Source: Bacteroidales bacterium
GTDB taxonomy: Bacteria > Bacteroidota > Bacteroidia > Bacteroidales > UBA10428
Direction of reading: 5' to 3'
DNA: 64,000 bases
NCBI GenBank assembly: GCA_016926235.1
Contig: JAFGOZ010000535.1
Span: 1 to 64,000 of the forward strand
The notes below the pieces were generated by a model. The model did not search any database. It was not told the origin of the DNA and saw only the letters and a list, made by a program, of their open reading frames with translations. The position numbers were made by a program, and so were the translations under genes. Below, in pieces: positions 7,429-17,356 of the stretch (its first letter is position 1; each line of letters opens with the position of its first letter).

Positions 7429-9585
7429 TTATTCATCATCTGATTCTGCTTCGTATGCTTTCAGCAATTGATCCTGGATTTCTCCCGGTACCTGTGCATA
7501 CTCAGCAAATTTCATTGTATACATTGCCCTGCCATTGGTTAATGAACTCAATGCGGTGGAATATTTGCCCATTTCTGCAAGGGGCACTCGCGCGGATATT
7601 TTTTCAAATCCACTCTCGCTTGACATACCCTGCACAATTGCACGGCGTGTTTGCAGGTCGCTCATCACATCGCCCATTCGGTCTCCAGGTACAAATACCT
7701 CTACATCGTATACGGGTTCCATAATCTTTGGCCCGGCTTCTTTAAATGCATTTTTAAATGCATTCCTGCCTGCCAGTTTAAAGGATATTTCGTTTGAGTC
7801 AACCGGGTGCATCTTGCCATCGTATACTGCTACACGAATGTCCCGTGCATAGGATCCGGTAAGAGGGCCTTCTTCCATTTTTTCCATTATCCCTTTCAGG
7901 ATAGCCGGCAGAAAACGTGCATCAATCGATCCTCCCACAATACAGTTATAATAAATCAGTTTTCCACCCCATGCCAGGTCAAATTCTTCCTTATTTCTTA
8001 CACTAATTTTTAGATCTTTCCCATTTACTTTGTACATAGTTGGATCGGGAGCCCCTTCTTTATGAGGTTCAATGATCATATGTACTTCGCCAAACTGACC
8101 CGCACCACCGGATTGTTTCTTGTGACGATAATCTGCCTGGGCAATTTTCGTGATGGTTTCACGATAAGGTATCTTAGGTGCAATAAATTCGGTTTCTACC
8201 TTGAATACGTTGTCAAGATGCCATTTCATTATATTTAAGTGATGTTCACCCTGTCCGTGTACTATAATTTGTTTCAATTCTTTTGAGTATTCAACAACTA
8301 TAGTTGGATCTTCCTGATGCATGCGGTTTAAAGCTTCTCCCAGTTTTTCTTCATCCCCTTCGTTTACAGTTTTTATAGCGCTACGGTACTTAGGATCAGG
8401 AAATTTAATAGTATCAAATTTCATTGATTTGCCGGGTGCATTCAGCGTATTGTTGGTTTTTGTGTTTTTCAATTTTACAGTGGCTCCTATATCACCTGCA
8501 AACATTTTGGGAACTTTATTCCTGTTTTTCCCTGCTGTGGCAAATAATTGAGATATCCTTTCTTTTGCACCGGTGTTTTCATTAGTTAAATCAGCACTCT
8601 CGGAAACTTCACCGGACATTACTTTAAAGTAGTTAATCTCACCAATATGTGATTCGATAGAAGTCTTAAATATAAAAAGACAAGCAGGCCCGGCCGGGTC
8701 GCATTTAACTTCATTTCCTTTTATATCTTTCGGAGCTGGCATGTCTGCAGGTGTTGGTCCTACGTTACTTATAAACTCAAGAATACGGCCAACGCCCATA
8801 TTTTTCTTTGATGAGGCGCAGAATATCGGGAATAACCCTCTTTGAGCCAAACCTTCTGAAATACCTTTACGCATTTCATCTTCAGTAAGCGATTCTTTCT
8901 CAAAGAAAATTTCCATCAATGACTCATCATTCATGGCGGCTTTTTCGATCAATTCATTTTGCAGCTCTGCAGCTTTATCTTGTTCAGCAGCAGGGATATC
9001 TGTAATTTCAGGTTTGCCGCCGTCAGCGGGATATTTATATAACTTCATAGTAAGCACATCTACTATAGAGTTAAAACCGGTACCAGCATTTACAGGATAT
9101 TGTATTACAGCTGTACTGCCACCAAAACGGTCTTTTATAGTTTCGATGGCTTTTTCGAAGTTTGCTTTATCATGGTCGCAGTGGTTTACAATAAACATAA
9201 GGGGCTTTCCCATACGCTCTGCATGACGCGCATGTATCTCCGTTCCAACTTCAACGCCATTTTGTGCATTTATAAGCATTACACCCATATCTGCAATATG
9301 CAGCGAAGATATAGCACCGCCGACAAAATCATCCAAACCAGGTGCATCAAGTATATTTATTTTGCAGTTGTTGTATTCTGTATACAATACGGATGAATAG
9401 ATTGAACTTGCTGTTTCATGCTCTATCTGGTTATAATCCGATACAGTATTCTTACCTTCTACAGTGCCCCTTCTGTCAATAACACCACCTTCAAAAAGCA
9501 TAGCCTCCGCAATTGTGGTTTTACCTGAGCCGGAATTTCCCAGAAGCACGATATTTTTAATCTGGTTCGTTTGATATGTTTTCAT
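7429..9585 (-). CDS. fusA2: Non-canonical elongation factor G paralogue (EF-G2 type)
   Basis: A 718-residue protein with the full five-domain EF-G layout. It differs from the canonical EF-G in the same window at the GTPase site. The P-loop is GNSGSGKT (16-23) instead of AHIDAGKT. The switch I motif RGITI is missing, with EHETASSI in its place. Switch II reads DAPGL (80-84), so the catalytic His is Leu84. The G4 motif is NHCD (134-137). Domain IV (SGGAGQFGEV) is kept. Bacteroides thetaiotaomicron has a reported second EF-G that supports translation without normal GTP hydrolysis and is controlled by nutrient signals. This gene is probably of that type; that is inferred from these substitutions. 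It is a single-gene unit with its own promoter. Confidence 0.9.
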   Translation of the reverse strand: MKTYQTNQIKNIVLLGNSGSGKTTIAEAMLFEGGVIDRRGTVEGKNTVSDYNQIEHETASSIYSSVLYTEYNNCKINILDAPGLDDFVGGAISSLHIADMGVMLINAQNGVEVGTEIHARHAERMGKPLMFIVNHCDHDKANFEKAIETIKDRFGGSTAVIQYPVNAGTGFNSIVDVLTMKLYKYPADGGKPEITDIPAAEQDKAAELQNELIEKAAMNDESLMEIFFEKESLTEDEMRKGISEGLAQRGLFPIFCASSKKNMGVGRILEFISNVGPTPADMPAPKDIKGNEVKCDPAGPACLFIFKTSIESHIGEINYFKVMSGEVSESADLTNENTGAKERISQLFATAGKNRNKVPKMFAGDIGATVKLKNTKTNNTLNAPGKSMKFDTIKFPDPKYRSAIKTVNEGDEEKLGEALNRMHQEDPTIVVEYSKELKQIIVHGQGEHHLNIMKWHLDNVFKVETEFIAPKIPYRETITKIAQADYRHKKQSGGAGQFGEVHMIIEPHKEGAPDPTMYKVNGKDLKISVRNKEEFDLAWGGKLIYYNCIVGGSIDARFLPAILKGIMEKMEEGPLTGSYARDIRVAVYDGKMHPVDSNEISFKLAGRNAFKNAFKEAGPKIMEPVYDVEVFVPGDRMGDVMSDLQTRRAIVQGMSSESGFEKISARVPLAEMGKYSTALSSLTNGRAMYTMKFAEYAQVPGEIQDQLLKAYEAESDDE

Positions 9586-10136
9586 TTCACGTGCAATTAT
9601 TAAGTTATTGAAAATATGATCAATATAGTATTAGCCGTTTTCATGGACTTGCAAAAGTAATAAATTTTTGATAAGAACCAAGAGATTTGAAAATCTTGAA
9701 GAAAATGTTTGCTCAAATAAATCTAAATTCGATCTAAAGCATGTCAGATAAGAAATCAAAGCTAAATTATTTTAAATTAAATTTAAAAAAAGAAATCTGG
9801 ATTTAAGTTTATAATCCTACGATGATAAATCAAATAAAACTTGACATATAATTTATAGATAAATAGCTAGCAACGACCTGAGAATTCATCCTTATGAATA
9901 TTATTTGAGCAAAAATATATACTAAATGACAGATTTATTTACCTCGTTGGTCTACTAATTCAAAATATCCTAATTATTTTTCTATTTTTGAAGCTTCATA
10001 TTTTTTGGCAATCCGTTTATTCAAAATATGAATATATTGCCATCAATAGGGGGAATCCTTTTGAGAATTAGCAGTAAAAGGAAAGTAAATAAGAATTAAT
10101 GTAACATAATTTTTTTTTCAAAGTAGTAAGGAGATA
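9586..10136. other. 551-base divergent intergenic region
   Basis: A very AT-rich gap between the divergent EF-G paralogue and TonB-receptor genes. It contains the minus-strand EF-G2 promoter (9652-9681). A plus-strand -7 match TATTTTTG lies at 9983-9990 and could serve the receptor operon with a leader of about 140 bases; no -33 TTG is placed correctly before it. No reading frame, RNA gene or strong hairpin was recognised in the rest. Confidence 0.6.
9652..9681 (-). promoter_or_regulatory. Promoter of the EF-G paralogue
   Basis: On the minus strand a -33 TTG (9681-9679) is followed after 19 bases by the -7 box TACTTTTG (9659-9652), matching the Bacteroidota sigma-ABfr consensus in both parts and in spacing. 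Transcription should start near 9645, giving a leader of about 60 bases to the ATG at 9585. Confidence 0.65.
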
Positions 10137-12869
10137 ATGAGGGCTCCGTGGTTTTGGGTTGTATTTCTTGTTTTAAATCTTTCCTTAGGGGAAGGAAGGA
10201 AATGTTATGCCCAGAATATTGATACAATGCGATTTGCAGGAAGGGCAAATAATGCAGGTTTTGTTGAGTTTATAAAATCGTTGGAGAATGATTATTCCAT
10301 TAAGTTTTATTACCAAAATGAATGGTTTCAGGATGAGGAAGTAACTTTAAACTATACGGATGTTCCATTGCGGAAGGTGATTGATAGGTTGGTTGAGTCC
10401 AGTCCGTATATGTATGAAGTTATTCAGGATAACATGATTGTTTTCTGGCCAAGGGAGAAGTTTGCTATCCTTACCGGGAATATGGCAGGAGGTAAGGAAG
10501 ATACAGGGCCTGATGTGATTGAGGTTGGTGATCTGAGTGAGGCAGGTAAGTATAAGGAGGTGGTACTTTCAGGTACTGTCAGGGATGGCAAAACGGGGGA
10601 GCCATTGATTGGGGCTACTATTCAGATTGAGAATACTACCAACGGCGTGGTTAGTAATCTAAAGGGAGATTTCTCTTTAACGGTGAAGCCCGGGTTTTAT
10701 ACCATCCTTGCGTCTAATATTGGTTTTGAAAAAACTTCGTACAAAGTAAAGGTTATTAGTAACGGACACATGGATGTGGAGCTTTTTGAAGAATCCATAC
10801 AAATAAATGAAGTATCAGTTTATGCCCAGCGTGCCGATAAAAATGTGCGTAGTAACCAGATGAGTGTTGTGGAACTGGATGCAAAGGTTCTGAAACAACT
10901 CCCGTCTATTACCGGTGAAAAAGATATAATAAAAAGTTTAACCATGCTGCCTGGTGTAAAATCGGTGGGCGAATTTGGATCAGGTATTAATGTAAGAGGA
11001 GGCAGTGAGGATCAAAACCTTTATCTGATAGAAGGAGCGCCTATCTTCAATACTTCTCATGTGTTAGGATTGATCTCTGTAATTAATCCTGATGCTGTAT
11101 CAAGTGTGAGTTTATATAAAGGACATATCCCGGCCGGTTTTGGAGAGAGGGTTTCGTCTGTTATGGATGTAAGACTTAACGATATTAATGGGGAAGAGCT
11201 GCATAGTACAGGAGGGATTGGTTTGTATAATAGCCGTTTGATGTTGGAAGGGCCTGTAATAAAAGAAAAATTAACTTTTAAACTGGGAGGAAGAACAAGT
11301 TATTCCGATTTTCTGTTATCAAGAATGCCGGATTATTATCTTCAAAACAGCTCAGCATCATTTCATGATATAAACGGGTTAATTAAATACAAAACAGATA
11401 ATAACTGGATATCTCTTTTTGGATATACCAGCGGGGACCATTTTAAATATGCCGACAACATGGAGTATGAGTATGGGAATACACTTACCTCTTTATCCTG
11501 GGGGCATTTCTTCAATTCTAACTTAAATTCAGTAATAACAGCTTCGCATAGCGGATACAAAGTATCCAAAGATGAAATACATCAAAAATTTGAGGAGAGC
11601 AGAACGGTATCGAAAGTAAATTACTCAAGTATAAAATCAAATTTTAGCTATAGCGGGTTACAAAAAAATACGTTTGATGGCGGGTTACAGGGGATCTTGT
11701 ATAAATTACAACCTGGAGAAACAACACCGTTGGGTAATGTTTCGCTCATTACTCCTGAGAAGCTTAGTACCGAGAAGGGAATTGAAACATGTATATATAT
11801 AAATGACCAGGTTGAGATATCCCGCTACTTATCTGTCAATTTAGGCCTGAGGTATACGTTTTATGCATTTCTGGGACCTCATGTACAGCAAACCTATTTG
11901 GATGAATACCCTGTAAATGGTGATTATGCCAACGATACCATTATTTATGGAAAGAATGATATAATAAAAACCTATTCAGGATTAGAACCGAGAATATCTA
12001 TTAAATTACAGTTAGATGATAAAAACTCCATTAAAGGGAGCTACAACCGGAACCGTCAGTATTTATCCTTGATTTCATATACTGCTATTTCCACTCCCGA
12101 TGATGTTTGGAAACTTGCTGATAACTATATCAAACCAATAATGATAGATCAGTTTGCGGTAGGATATTACAGGAATTTCTTTGATAATACCATTGAAACA
12201 TCCATTGAAGGATATGTGAAATATTTATCTGATATATATGATTATAAGAATGGAGCTATGATCGAGATGAACCAGAATATTGAGACGGAGTTGACAGCAG
12301 CTTCAGGCAGAAATTATGGAATAGAACTCATGATAAAGAAAAATAAGGGAAAGCTTGATGGATGGATTAGTTATACCTATTCAAGGTCTTTTATAAAAAC
12401 GATTGGAACATTTGATGAGGGAAAGATTAATAACAATGAATTTTATCCTTCATCACATGATAAACCCAATGATATAACACTTTTTGCAACGTATCATTTT
12501 AACAGGAGGTTTCGTGTTTCTGGTAATTTCATGTTTTCATCAGGCAGGGCAATTACTTTACCGGAGTATACATTTTGCACAGGCGGGTATCAGATGATTT
12601 ATTATTCTGACCGGAATAAATACAGGCTGCCGCCTTACCACAGGTTTGATATCTCGATGAGTCTGGATGAAAGTTTAAAGAATAAGAAAAAATGGAAAGG
12701 AAGCTGGACATTTTCAATATTGAATGTATACGGACGTAAAAATGCATATTCATTATTTTATAAGAAGGACGATACAACTGGGGCAAACACTACTAAAATG
12801 TATTCACTTTATAAATTGTATATTATTGGTAAACCTTTGCCAACCTTAACCTATAACTTTATATTTTAA
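10137..12869 (+). CDS. TonB-dependent outer-membrane receptor with N-terminal STN domain
   Basis: A 910-residue outer-membrane transporter. After a signal peptide (1 to about 25, ending CYAQ) comes an STN-like domain (about 35-112), a form often linked to anti-sigma/FecR signalling. A carboxypeptidase-regulatory-like fold follows (about 148-225, SGTVRDGKTGEPLIGATI), then a plug (about 240-350, INVRGGSEDQNLYLIEGAPI) and the beta-barrel ending in F. A purine-rich AAGGAGA (10128-10134), rare in this phylum, sits just before the ATG. The stop overlaps the next ATG (TAATG), so the gene is translationally coupled to a DUF4249 lipoprotein. The substrate is unknown. No sigma/anti-sigma pair is adjacent. 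Confidence 0.92.
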   Translation: MRAPWFWVVFLVLNLSLGEGRKCYAQNIDTMRFAGRANNAGFVEFIKSLENDYSIKFYYQNEWFQDEEVTLNYTDVPLRKVIDRLVESSPYMYEVIQDNMIVFWPREKFAILTGNMAGGKEDTGPDVIEVGDLSEAGKYKEVVLSGTVRDGKTGEPLIGATIQIENTTNGVVSNLKGDFSLTVKPGFYTILASNIGFEKTSYKVKVISNGHMDVELFEESIQINEVSVYAQRADKNVRSNQMSVVELDAKVLKQLPSITGEKDIIKSLTMLPGVKSVGEFGSGINVRGGSEDQNLYLIEGAPIFNTSHVLGLISVINPDAVSSVSLYKGHIPAGFGERVSSVMDVRLNDINGEELHSTGGIGLYNSRLMLEGPVIKEKLTFKLGGRTSYSDFLLSRMPDYYLQNSSASFHDINGLIKYKTDNNWISLFGYTSGDHFKYADNMEYEYGNTLTSLSWGHFFNSNLNSVITASHSGYKVSKDEIHQKFEESRTVSKVNYSSIKSNFSYSGLQKNTFDGGLQGILYKLQPGETTPLGNVSLITPEKLSTEKGIETCIYINDQVEISRYLSVNLGLRYTFYAFLGPHVQQTYLDEYPVNGDYANDTIIYGKNDIIKTYSGLEPRISIKLQLDDKNSIKGSYNRNRQYLSLISYTAISTPDDVWKLADNYIKPIMIDQFAVGYYRNFFDNTIETSIEGYVKYLSDIYDYKNGAMIEMNQNIETELTAASGRNYGIELMIKKNKGKLDGWISYTYSRSFIKTIGTFDEGKINNNEFYPSSHDKPNDITLFATYHFNRRFRVSGNFMFSSGRAITLPEYTFCTGGYQMIYYSDRNKYRLPPYHRFDISMSLDESLKNKKKWKGSWTFSILNVYGRKNAYSLFYKKDDTTGANTTKMYSLYKLYIIGKPLPTLTYNFIF

Positions 12870-14044
12870 TGTACAATATACAAATGACGAATTCATTTTA
12901 TAAAATATTAGTGATCATTATAATATGTAAAGTGGTTATTTCATGCCAGGAAATTTATACACCCGATGACCTGGATGATGACAAAAATATCCTTGTGATA
13001 GAAGGGGGTATCACAAATAGACCGGGCCCGTATGGTGTAAAATTAAAATGGGCAGCACCATATAACAGCACCTACGAAATTCCCATTCGAAAAGCTATTG
13101 TCAGAATTTCAGATGATAAAGGGAATGAGGAAATATTGTCTGAAACGGAACCAGGAAAATACACGACAATGTCGGGTGGGATAACAGGGACTGTCGGTAA
13201 TACTTATACTTTAACAGTTGATCTGCCTGATGGATCTCAATATGTATCAAAACCGGGCACTTTAAAATCTGTTCCGGAAATTAGCAATATTTATGCTTCC
13301 ATAGGATTAGATGAAGTTGTCGGAAGGACTTCTGCCGGAGAGATATATATTAGTGAATTCGAAGGATTAAATGTTTTTTTGGATATAAATTCTAAAAGTG
13401 AACAGCCCTGTTTTTACAGATTTGCAGCCAGTTATTTTATTCAAAACAAGTATGTTGGTGTTACTGGCGGATCAGAACCTGAACAACTGACGGTGTTATG
13501 CATCGAACATGATAATATGATTGATCTGCCAAATGTTAAAGCTGCTCTTTATAATGGTAGAACCTATGAGGTGAGACAGTATAAAATTGGTTTTTTGCCT
13601 TACTATAGCTATAATTCTTCACATGCAGGTGATACTAATTCTGCTCCCTATATATTGGATTGGATATCACCTTTAGGGGCTACTTCGTCCTCATTGGATA
13701 ATTTGTCAGCGCCTTACCATTCAGGCTGGGTAACAGCTATTAACATATATAGTATTAATGAAGATGTTTACAACTATTACAAGTCAGTGGCTGATCAATT
13801 GAGTGCAACTGACTATATTTTCGATCCCATACCAACTCAAATAGAGAGTAATTTTATTTGTACCAGTGATTCATCAAAATTTGCACTGGGAATATTTGAA
13901 GTAACATCTTTTAACTCATATTATACTGCTTTTTTTTGGGATGGAGCAGGTGATTTACAGAAAAAAATGCTGGAAGATTATAATTGGATTAGCAGTGACA
14001 TGTGTGTTGCCAACACGTACCCTGATTATTGGGTGAATCCATAA
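12869..14044 (+). CDS. DUF4249 family lipoprotein
   Basis: A 391-residue lipoprotein of the DUF4249 family, found in Bacteroidota next to STN-type TonB receptors. The lipobox is VISC with Cys26, followed by QEIYTPDDLDDDKNILVIEGGITNR, wording typical of the family. Residues about 40-135 look like an immunoglobulin-like beta domain (VGNTYTLTVDLPDGSQYVSKP). It shares a TAATG junction with the receptor gene, so the two are almost certainly made together; by position it may play the surface partner role that SusD plays for SusC. That role is inferred. The start could also be the ATG at 12884. No counterpart function is known to me. Confidence 0.85.
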   Translation: MYNIQMTNSFYKILVIIIICKVVISCQEIYTPDDLDDDKNILVIEGGITNRPGPYGVKLKWAAPYNSTYEIPIRKAIVRISDDKGNEEILSETEPGKYTTMSGGITGTVGNTYTLTVDLPDGSQYVSKPGTLKSVPEISNIYASIGLDEVVGRTSAGEIYISEFEGLNVFLDINSKSEQPCFYRFAASYFIQNKYVGVTGGSEPEQLTVLCIEHDNMIDLPNVKAALYNGRTYEVRQYKIGFLPYYSYNSSHAGDTNSAPYILDWISPLGATSSSLDNLSAPYHSGWVTAINIYSINEDVYNYYKSVADQLSATDYIFDPIPTQIESNFICTSDSSKFALGIFEVTSFNSYYTAFFWDGAGDLQKKMLEDYNWISSDMCVANTYPDYWVNP

Positions 14045-14070
14045 AATTATATTAAAGTATAAAAAGAAGA

Positions 14071-16470
14071 TTGAAACCGATTAAAAACATATTCAAATTA
14101 AAGAAGATAATTCTTACTCTTTTTTTGATGGGATGCAGTTATAAAATTGGCAGTCAGGTTCAACCTGTTCCAACTCTGGATGATGATTGTTTAATCAATA
14201 GGAATGAAAAGGTTTTTATTCATTTTGACGGGACTTTATATGCTGCAGGTGAGTCAGTTAACTTTAAGGCATATGTGGTAAATGCAGTTACTTTAAAGCC
14301 CGGTATTTACAGTAATATTTTATATTTTGAATTGTGCAATTACAAAGAAGAACCTGTTCTTTGCTGGAATACAAACATTACAGAAGGTATTGTATCTGAC
14401 AGAATTGAAATTCCGGATACTTTAAAAACAGGTATGTATACTCTACGAGCCTTTACGAATTGGATGCGAAATACATCGCCCGAATACTGCTTTAATAAAT
14501 ATATTTTAATCGCTGGAATTGCAAAAGATGAGGTGAGGCAAATACCTGTTACTGAAAGTTTATATAATGGTAATAATGCAATAGAGATATATCCGGAGGG
14601 AGGCACCCTCGTTGATGGGATAGGAAACAGGATTGGCGTATCAGTTAGTAGTGTTCTAATGGATGAAATTCAACCTTTTGCAAAATTAGTCCTTGACGAT
14701 AGTCTTATTGAAACATTTTCTATTCCTAAATCCGGAATAGGTAGTATAAAACTGGTCCCTGTATATGGAAAAAAATATAAGATTGTCATCGATTTAAAAA
14801 ATGGAATGTCAAGATCGGTTTCTTTACCCGAAGTTGTAAAAAATGGGTATACAATCAATCTGACAGGAGAAGATGAGTCAAATATGTTTCTGAAAGTTTA
14901 TACAAATTGCAGCCAGTTTTTTAACTTCAGAAACTTAAGGGTATTGTTTGTATATAAGGGGAAAATTGTGCTGGATACGAATGTGCCGATTGAAAATGAC
15001 GAAGGATCCTTAATTGTTGAGCGCAAATCTATTCCACGGGGGTTGATCTCTGTGATTTTGTTAGATCCGGCAAACAATATAGCTTGTCAACGACTTGTAT
15101 TTAATGATACAGAAGAGAAGATTGACGTGAATTTGAAAATTAATAAAGAGAATTTTACTACCAGGGACAAAGTTGAAATGGAGCTGGGATTAAATAATAT
15201 GAATGAGGATGAAGAGGCCTTTTTTTCGATATCAGTGAGAGAAACTACACCAAATATAGATTACTCTGATAATAATATAACTGATTACTTTCAATATTAC
15301 TCGGATGTATATTTAGGAATTAATAGTGGAGATATAAATTTTGATTCAATAAATGATCTTTTGCTACTCGTCAGGCCGGAAGATTATGTCTGGAATTTAG
15401 CTTCAGAAAATATTAACAGAACATGCGATTATTTTGTTGAAGATAAAGGTTTTGTATTGTCCGGACAGATATTTCATAAAACAACAGGTAAACCAATTGT
15501 GAATTCAATGATACTATTAGCTGCAGCTGATAGCGTTTCACACATCGATTACTGCAAGACCGATTCTTTGGGATTTTTCTATTTTCTTTTAAAGCCTGAA
15601 CAAAATAACAAGGAATTAATCCTGCAAATTATATACGACACAATTAAAGCAGGTAATGTTAAATGGGAAATTGATTCTAAACATAACACTACCCCATATC
15701 AGGGATATAGATTAATAGCTTTACATGATGATTTGCTGGAATATATAGACTATGCCAGAAAAGTGACATTAACAAATAAAATATATGAATTTGAAACAGG
15801 TAACGAAACGGATTCGAAAATTACACAGACATTAAATAGAGGGAGAAGTTTTTACAAGACACCTGATTATTCAATAATCCTGTCTGATTATACGGAACTT
15901 AATAATTTTAAGGAAATATCTGACAATCTTTTGTCCACTGTAAAATTTAAAAAAAGAAAGGGCGTGTATTCTATTCATCTTTATGATCCTGAAACAGATA
16001 ATGAATGGGAGCAAGATGCGCTGGTCTTGTTAAATGGGGTGCCTTTAACTAATTTTTCATATCTTGAATCTTTAGGATCAAAAAAAATTAAGAGAATTGA
16101 TGTATGTTCATCAAATATTTTATTTGGTGATTTATCATTTTTTGGAATAGTGGCAATATATACATATGATAATGTAATACCTGAGAACTATTTAAGAGAT
16201 AACGCCTTTGTGTTCAGATATGAAGTTCATAATCCCCTGAATATTCCTGAAGATAATAGTTTGAACACTGCATACCAGGTGCCTGCCAATATACCGGATT
16301 TTCGTAAGATATTGTATTGGAATCCGTCTTTGAATATAAAGGATAAACAGGCGTTAAAACTCGAGTTTTATACATCTGACCTGAGAACTTGTTATGAAGT
16401 AAACATTCAAGGCATAACAAGTAAAGGAAGGCCCTTTAGTTTAACAAAGAAAATATATATAAGCAAATGA
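14071..16470 (+). CDS. Macroglobulin/plug-like lipoprotein partnered with TonB receptor
   Basis: A 799-residue predicted lipoprotein (lipobox LMGC, Cys22) that begins at TTG; the only nearby ATG (14128) would remove most of the signal peptide. Residues about 45-150 match the MG2-like beta domain seen in Bacteroidota envelope proteins (NEKVFIHFDGTLYAAGESVNFKAY cut here into recognisable parts: EKVFIHFD, YAAGESVNFKAYV, GMYTLRAFTNWMRN). A carboxypeptidase-regulatory-like segment lies near 465-530, and a plug-like strand (ALVLLNGVPLTN) near 650. There is no barrel. It follows the DUF4249 gene by 26 bp and overlaps the next gene by 4 bp. The exact function is unknown; cargo handling for the receptor is a guess. 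Confidence 0.7.
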   Translation: MKPIKNIFKLKKIILTLFLMGCSYKIGSQVQPVPTLDDDCLINRNEKVFIHFDGTLYAAGESVNFKAYVVNAVTLKPGIYSNILYFELCNYKEEPVLCWNTNITEGIVSDRIEIPDTLKTGMYTLRAFTNWMRNTSPEYCFNKYILIAGIAKDEVRQIPVTESLYNGNNAIEIYPEGGTLVDGIGNRIGVSVSSVLMDEIQPFAKLVLDDSLIETFSIPKSGIGSIKLVPVYGKKYKIVIDLKNGMSRSVSLPEVVKNGYTINLTGEDESNMFLKVYTNCSQFFNFRNLRVLFVYKGKIVLDTNVPIENDEGSLIVERKSIPRGLISVILLDPANNIACQRLVFNDTEEKIDVNLKINKENFTTRDKVEMELGLNNMNEDEEAFFSISVRETTPNIDYSDNNITDYFQYYSDVYLGINSGDINFDSINDLLLLVRPEDYVWNLASENINRTCDYFVEDKGFVLSGQIFHKTTGKPIVNSMILLAAADSVSHIDYCKTDSLGFFYFLLKPEQNNKELILQIIYDTIKAGNVKWEIDSKHNTTPYQGYRLIALHDDLLEYIDYARKVTLTNKIYEFETGNETDSKITQTLNRGRSFYKTPDYSIILSDYTELNNFKEISDNLLSTVKFKKRKGVYSIHLYDPETDNEWEQDALVLLNGVPLTNFSYLESLGSKKIKRIDVCSSNILFGDLSFFGIVAIYTYDNVIPENYLRDNAFVFRYEVHNPLNIPEDNSLNTAYQVPANIPDFRKILYWNPSLNIKDKQALKLEFYTSDLRTCYEVNIQGITSKGRPFSLTKKIYISK

Positions 16471-17159
16471 AGAATATACTGATAAGTATAGGACTTTGTA
16501 TTGGAAGCATATTTTTTATTCATGCCCAGGATTATCCGTGCAAATGCATTGACTCAAAATCTTTAGAAGAGTATTTTGAGGAGAAATTAACGGCCAAAAT
16601 ATTTGTATATTCTTATTCGGGAAATACTATACAATATTTTAATGAATGGTTGAAAGGTGATATTTATCTTAAAGATGGTAATGTGGTGAAAAACAAAAAC
16701 CTGCGCTACAGAGGATTTGGCGATCAATTAATTTGGGCCCGTAATTCAGACTTTCAAACGGGAATAATTGACAGGGATAATATAAACGGGTTTGTTTTGT
16801 ATAATAAAGACAATTCAGTTTTTGCCACATTTAAGAATCTGAATATAAAGAATGAAAATGACAAGAATGACAACTTTCAGTATTTACAGGTTCTTGCCGA
16901 GGGTGATCTATCCTTCTATGTCTTTCGGCGAATAAGTATGCAGAATTCAACAGAAAAGATGTTTGTTGATTATATATATTATATGTATGTTAATGATAAA
17001 TTTATTCCTGTTAAACTCAGGCGAACAATATTATGCAGGTTATTGCCCCAGGATAAAGCTTTGATAAAATCGATAATTAGAAAGAACAGGTTAAATACAC
17101 GAAATGAGACAGATATGATAAAGGCCGTAAATCAATATAATTCTCGGGATGGTCTTTAA
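16467..17159 (+). CDS. Small secreted protein of unknown function, last gene of receptor operon
   Basis: A 230-residue protein with a clear signal peptide (residues 1-20, ending FIHAQ) and two Cys just after it (YPCKCID). I do not recognise the family. The body is mixed polar with aromatic residues and ends in a basic stretch (RRTILCRLLPQDKALIKS, then KNRLNTR), with the look of a soluble periplasmic beta-rich protein. The ATG overlaps the preceding stop codon (ATGA), so it is translated with the macroglobulin-like lipoprotein. It closes the four-gene operon. No terminator hairpin is evident in the 197 bases that follow, which instead carry the ribosomal promoter. Confidence 0.6.
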   Translation: MKNILISIGLCIGSIFFIHAQDYPCKCIDSKSLEEYFEEKLTAKIFVYSYSGNTIQYFNEWLKGDIYLKDGNVVKNKNLRYRGFGDQLIWARNSDFQTGIIDRDNINGFVLYNKDNSVFATFKNLNIKNENDKNDNFQYLQVLAEGDLSFYVFRRISMQNSTEKMFVDYIYYMYVNDKFIPVKLRRTILCRLLPQDKALIKSIIRKNRLNTRNETDMIKAVNQYNSRDGL

Positions 17160-17284
17160 TATTAAATACTTAACCAGAGAATGATTTGATTAGGATAATT
17201 TCACTTTCCATATCCCATTTTAGTGCAACTTCAAGATGTATCATTTACGAATCAATATTTTTTAAAAAAAACATCTCTTAGTTA

Positions 17285-17313
17285 TTGTTTTTAAAAAAAA
17301 CTTAATATCTTTG
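17285..17313 (+). promoter_or_regulatory. Promoter of the str-S10-spc-alpha cluster
   Basis: A -33 TTG (17285-17287) is followed after 18 bases by TATCTTTG (17306-17313), a perfect TAnnTTTG box, with an A-tract between them. Transcription should begin near 17320, giving a leader of about 37 bases before rpsL. No other strong promoter was seen until after rplQ, so it may drive the whole 18-kb cluster. Confidence 0.7.
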
Positions 17314-17356
17314 CGAGCCAATTTACAGAAAATTTTTGCGATAAAATACAGTCTTT

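Noticed and set aside
9840..9872. TTGACATATAAT-like string in the EF-G2/TonB gap, resembling an E. coli -35 box.
   Set aside because: Bacteroidota primary sigma factor does not use the -35/-10 consensus, and TTGACA runs straight into TATAAT without spacing.
14128..14130. ATG as start of the macroglobulin-like lipoprotein.
   Set aside because: It would remove most of the signal peptide ahead of the lipobox; TTG 14071 gives a normal lipoprotein signal.
17235..17277. AGATGT/ACATCT arms before the rpsL promoter as a terminator for the receptor operon.
   Set aside because: Only a 6-bp stem with a loop of about 30 bases and no T-run.
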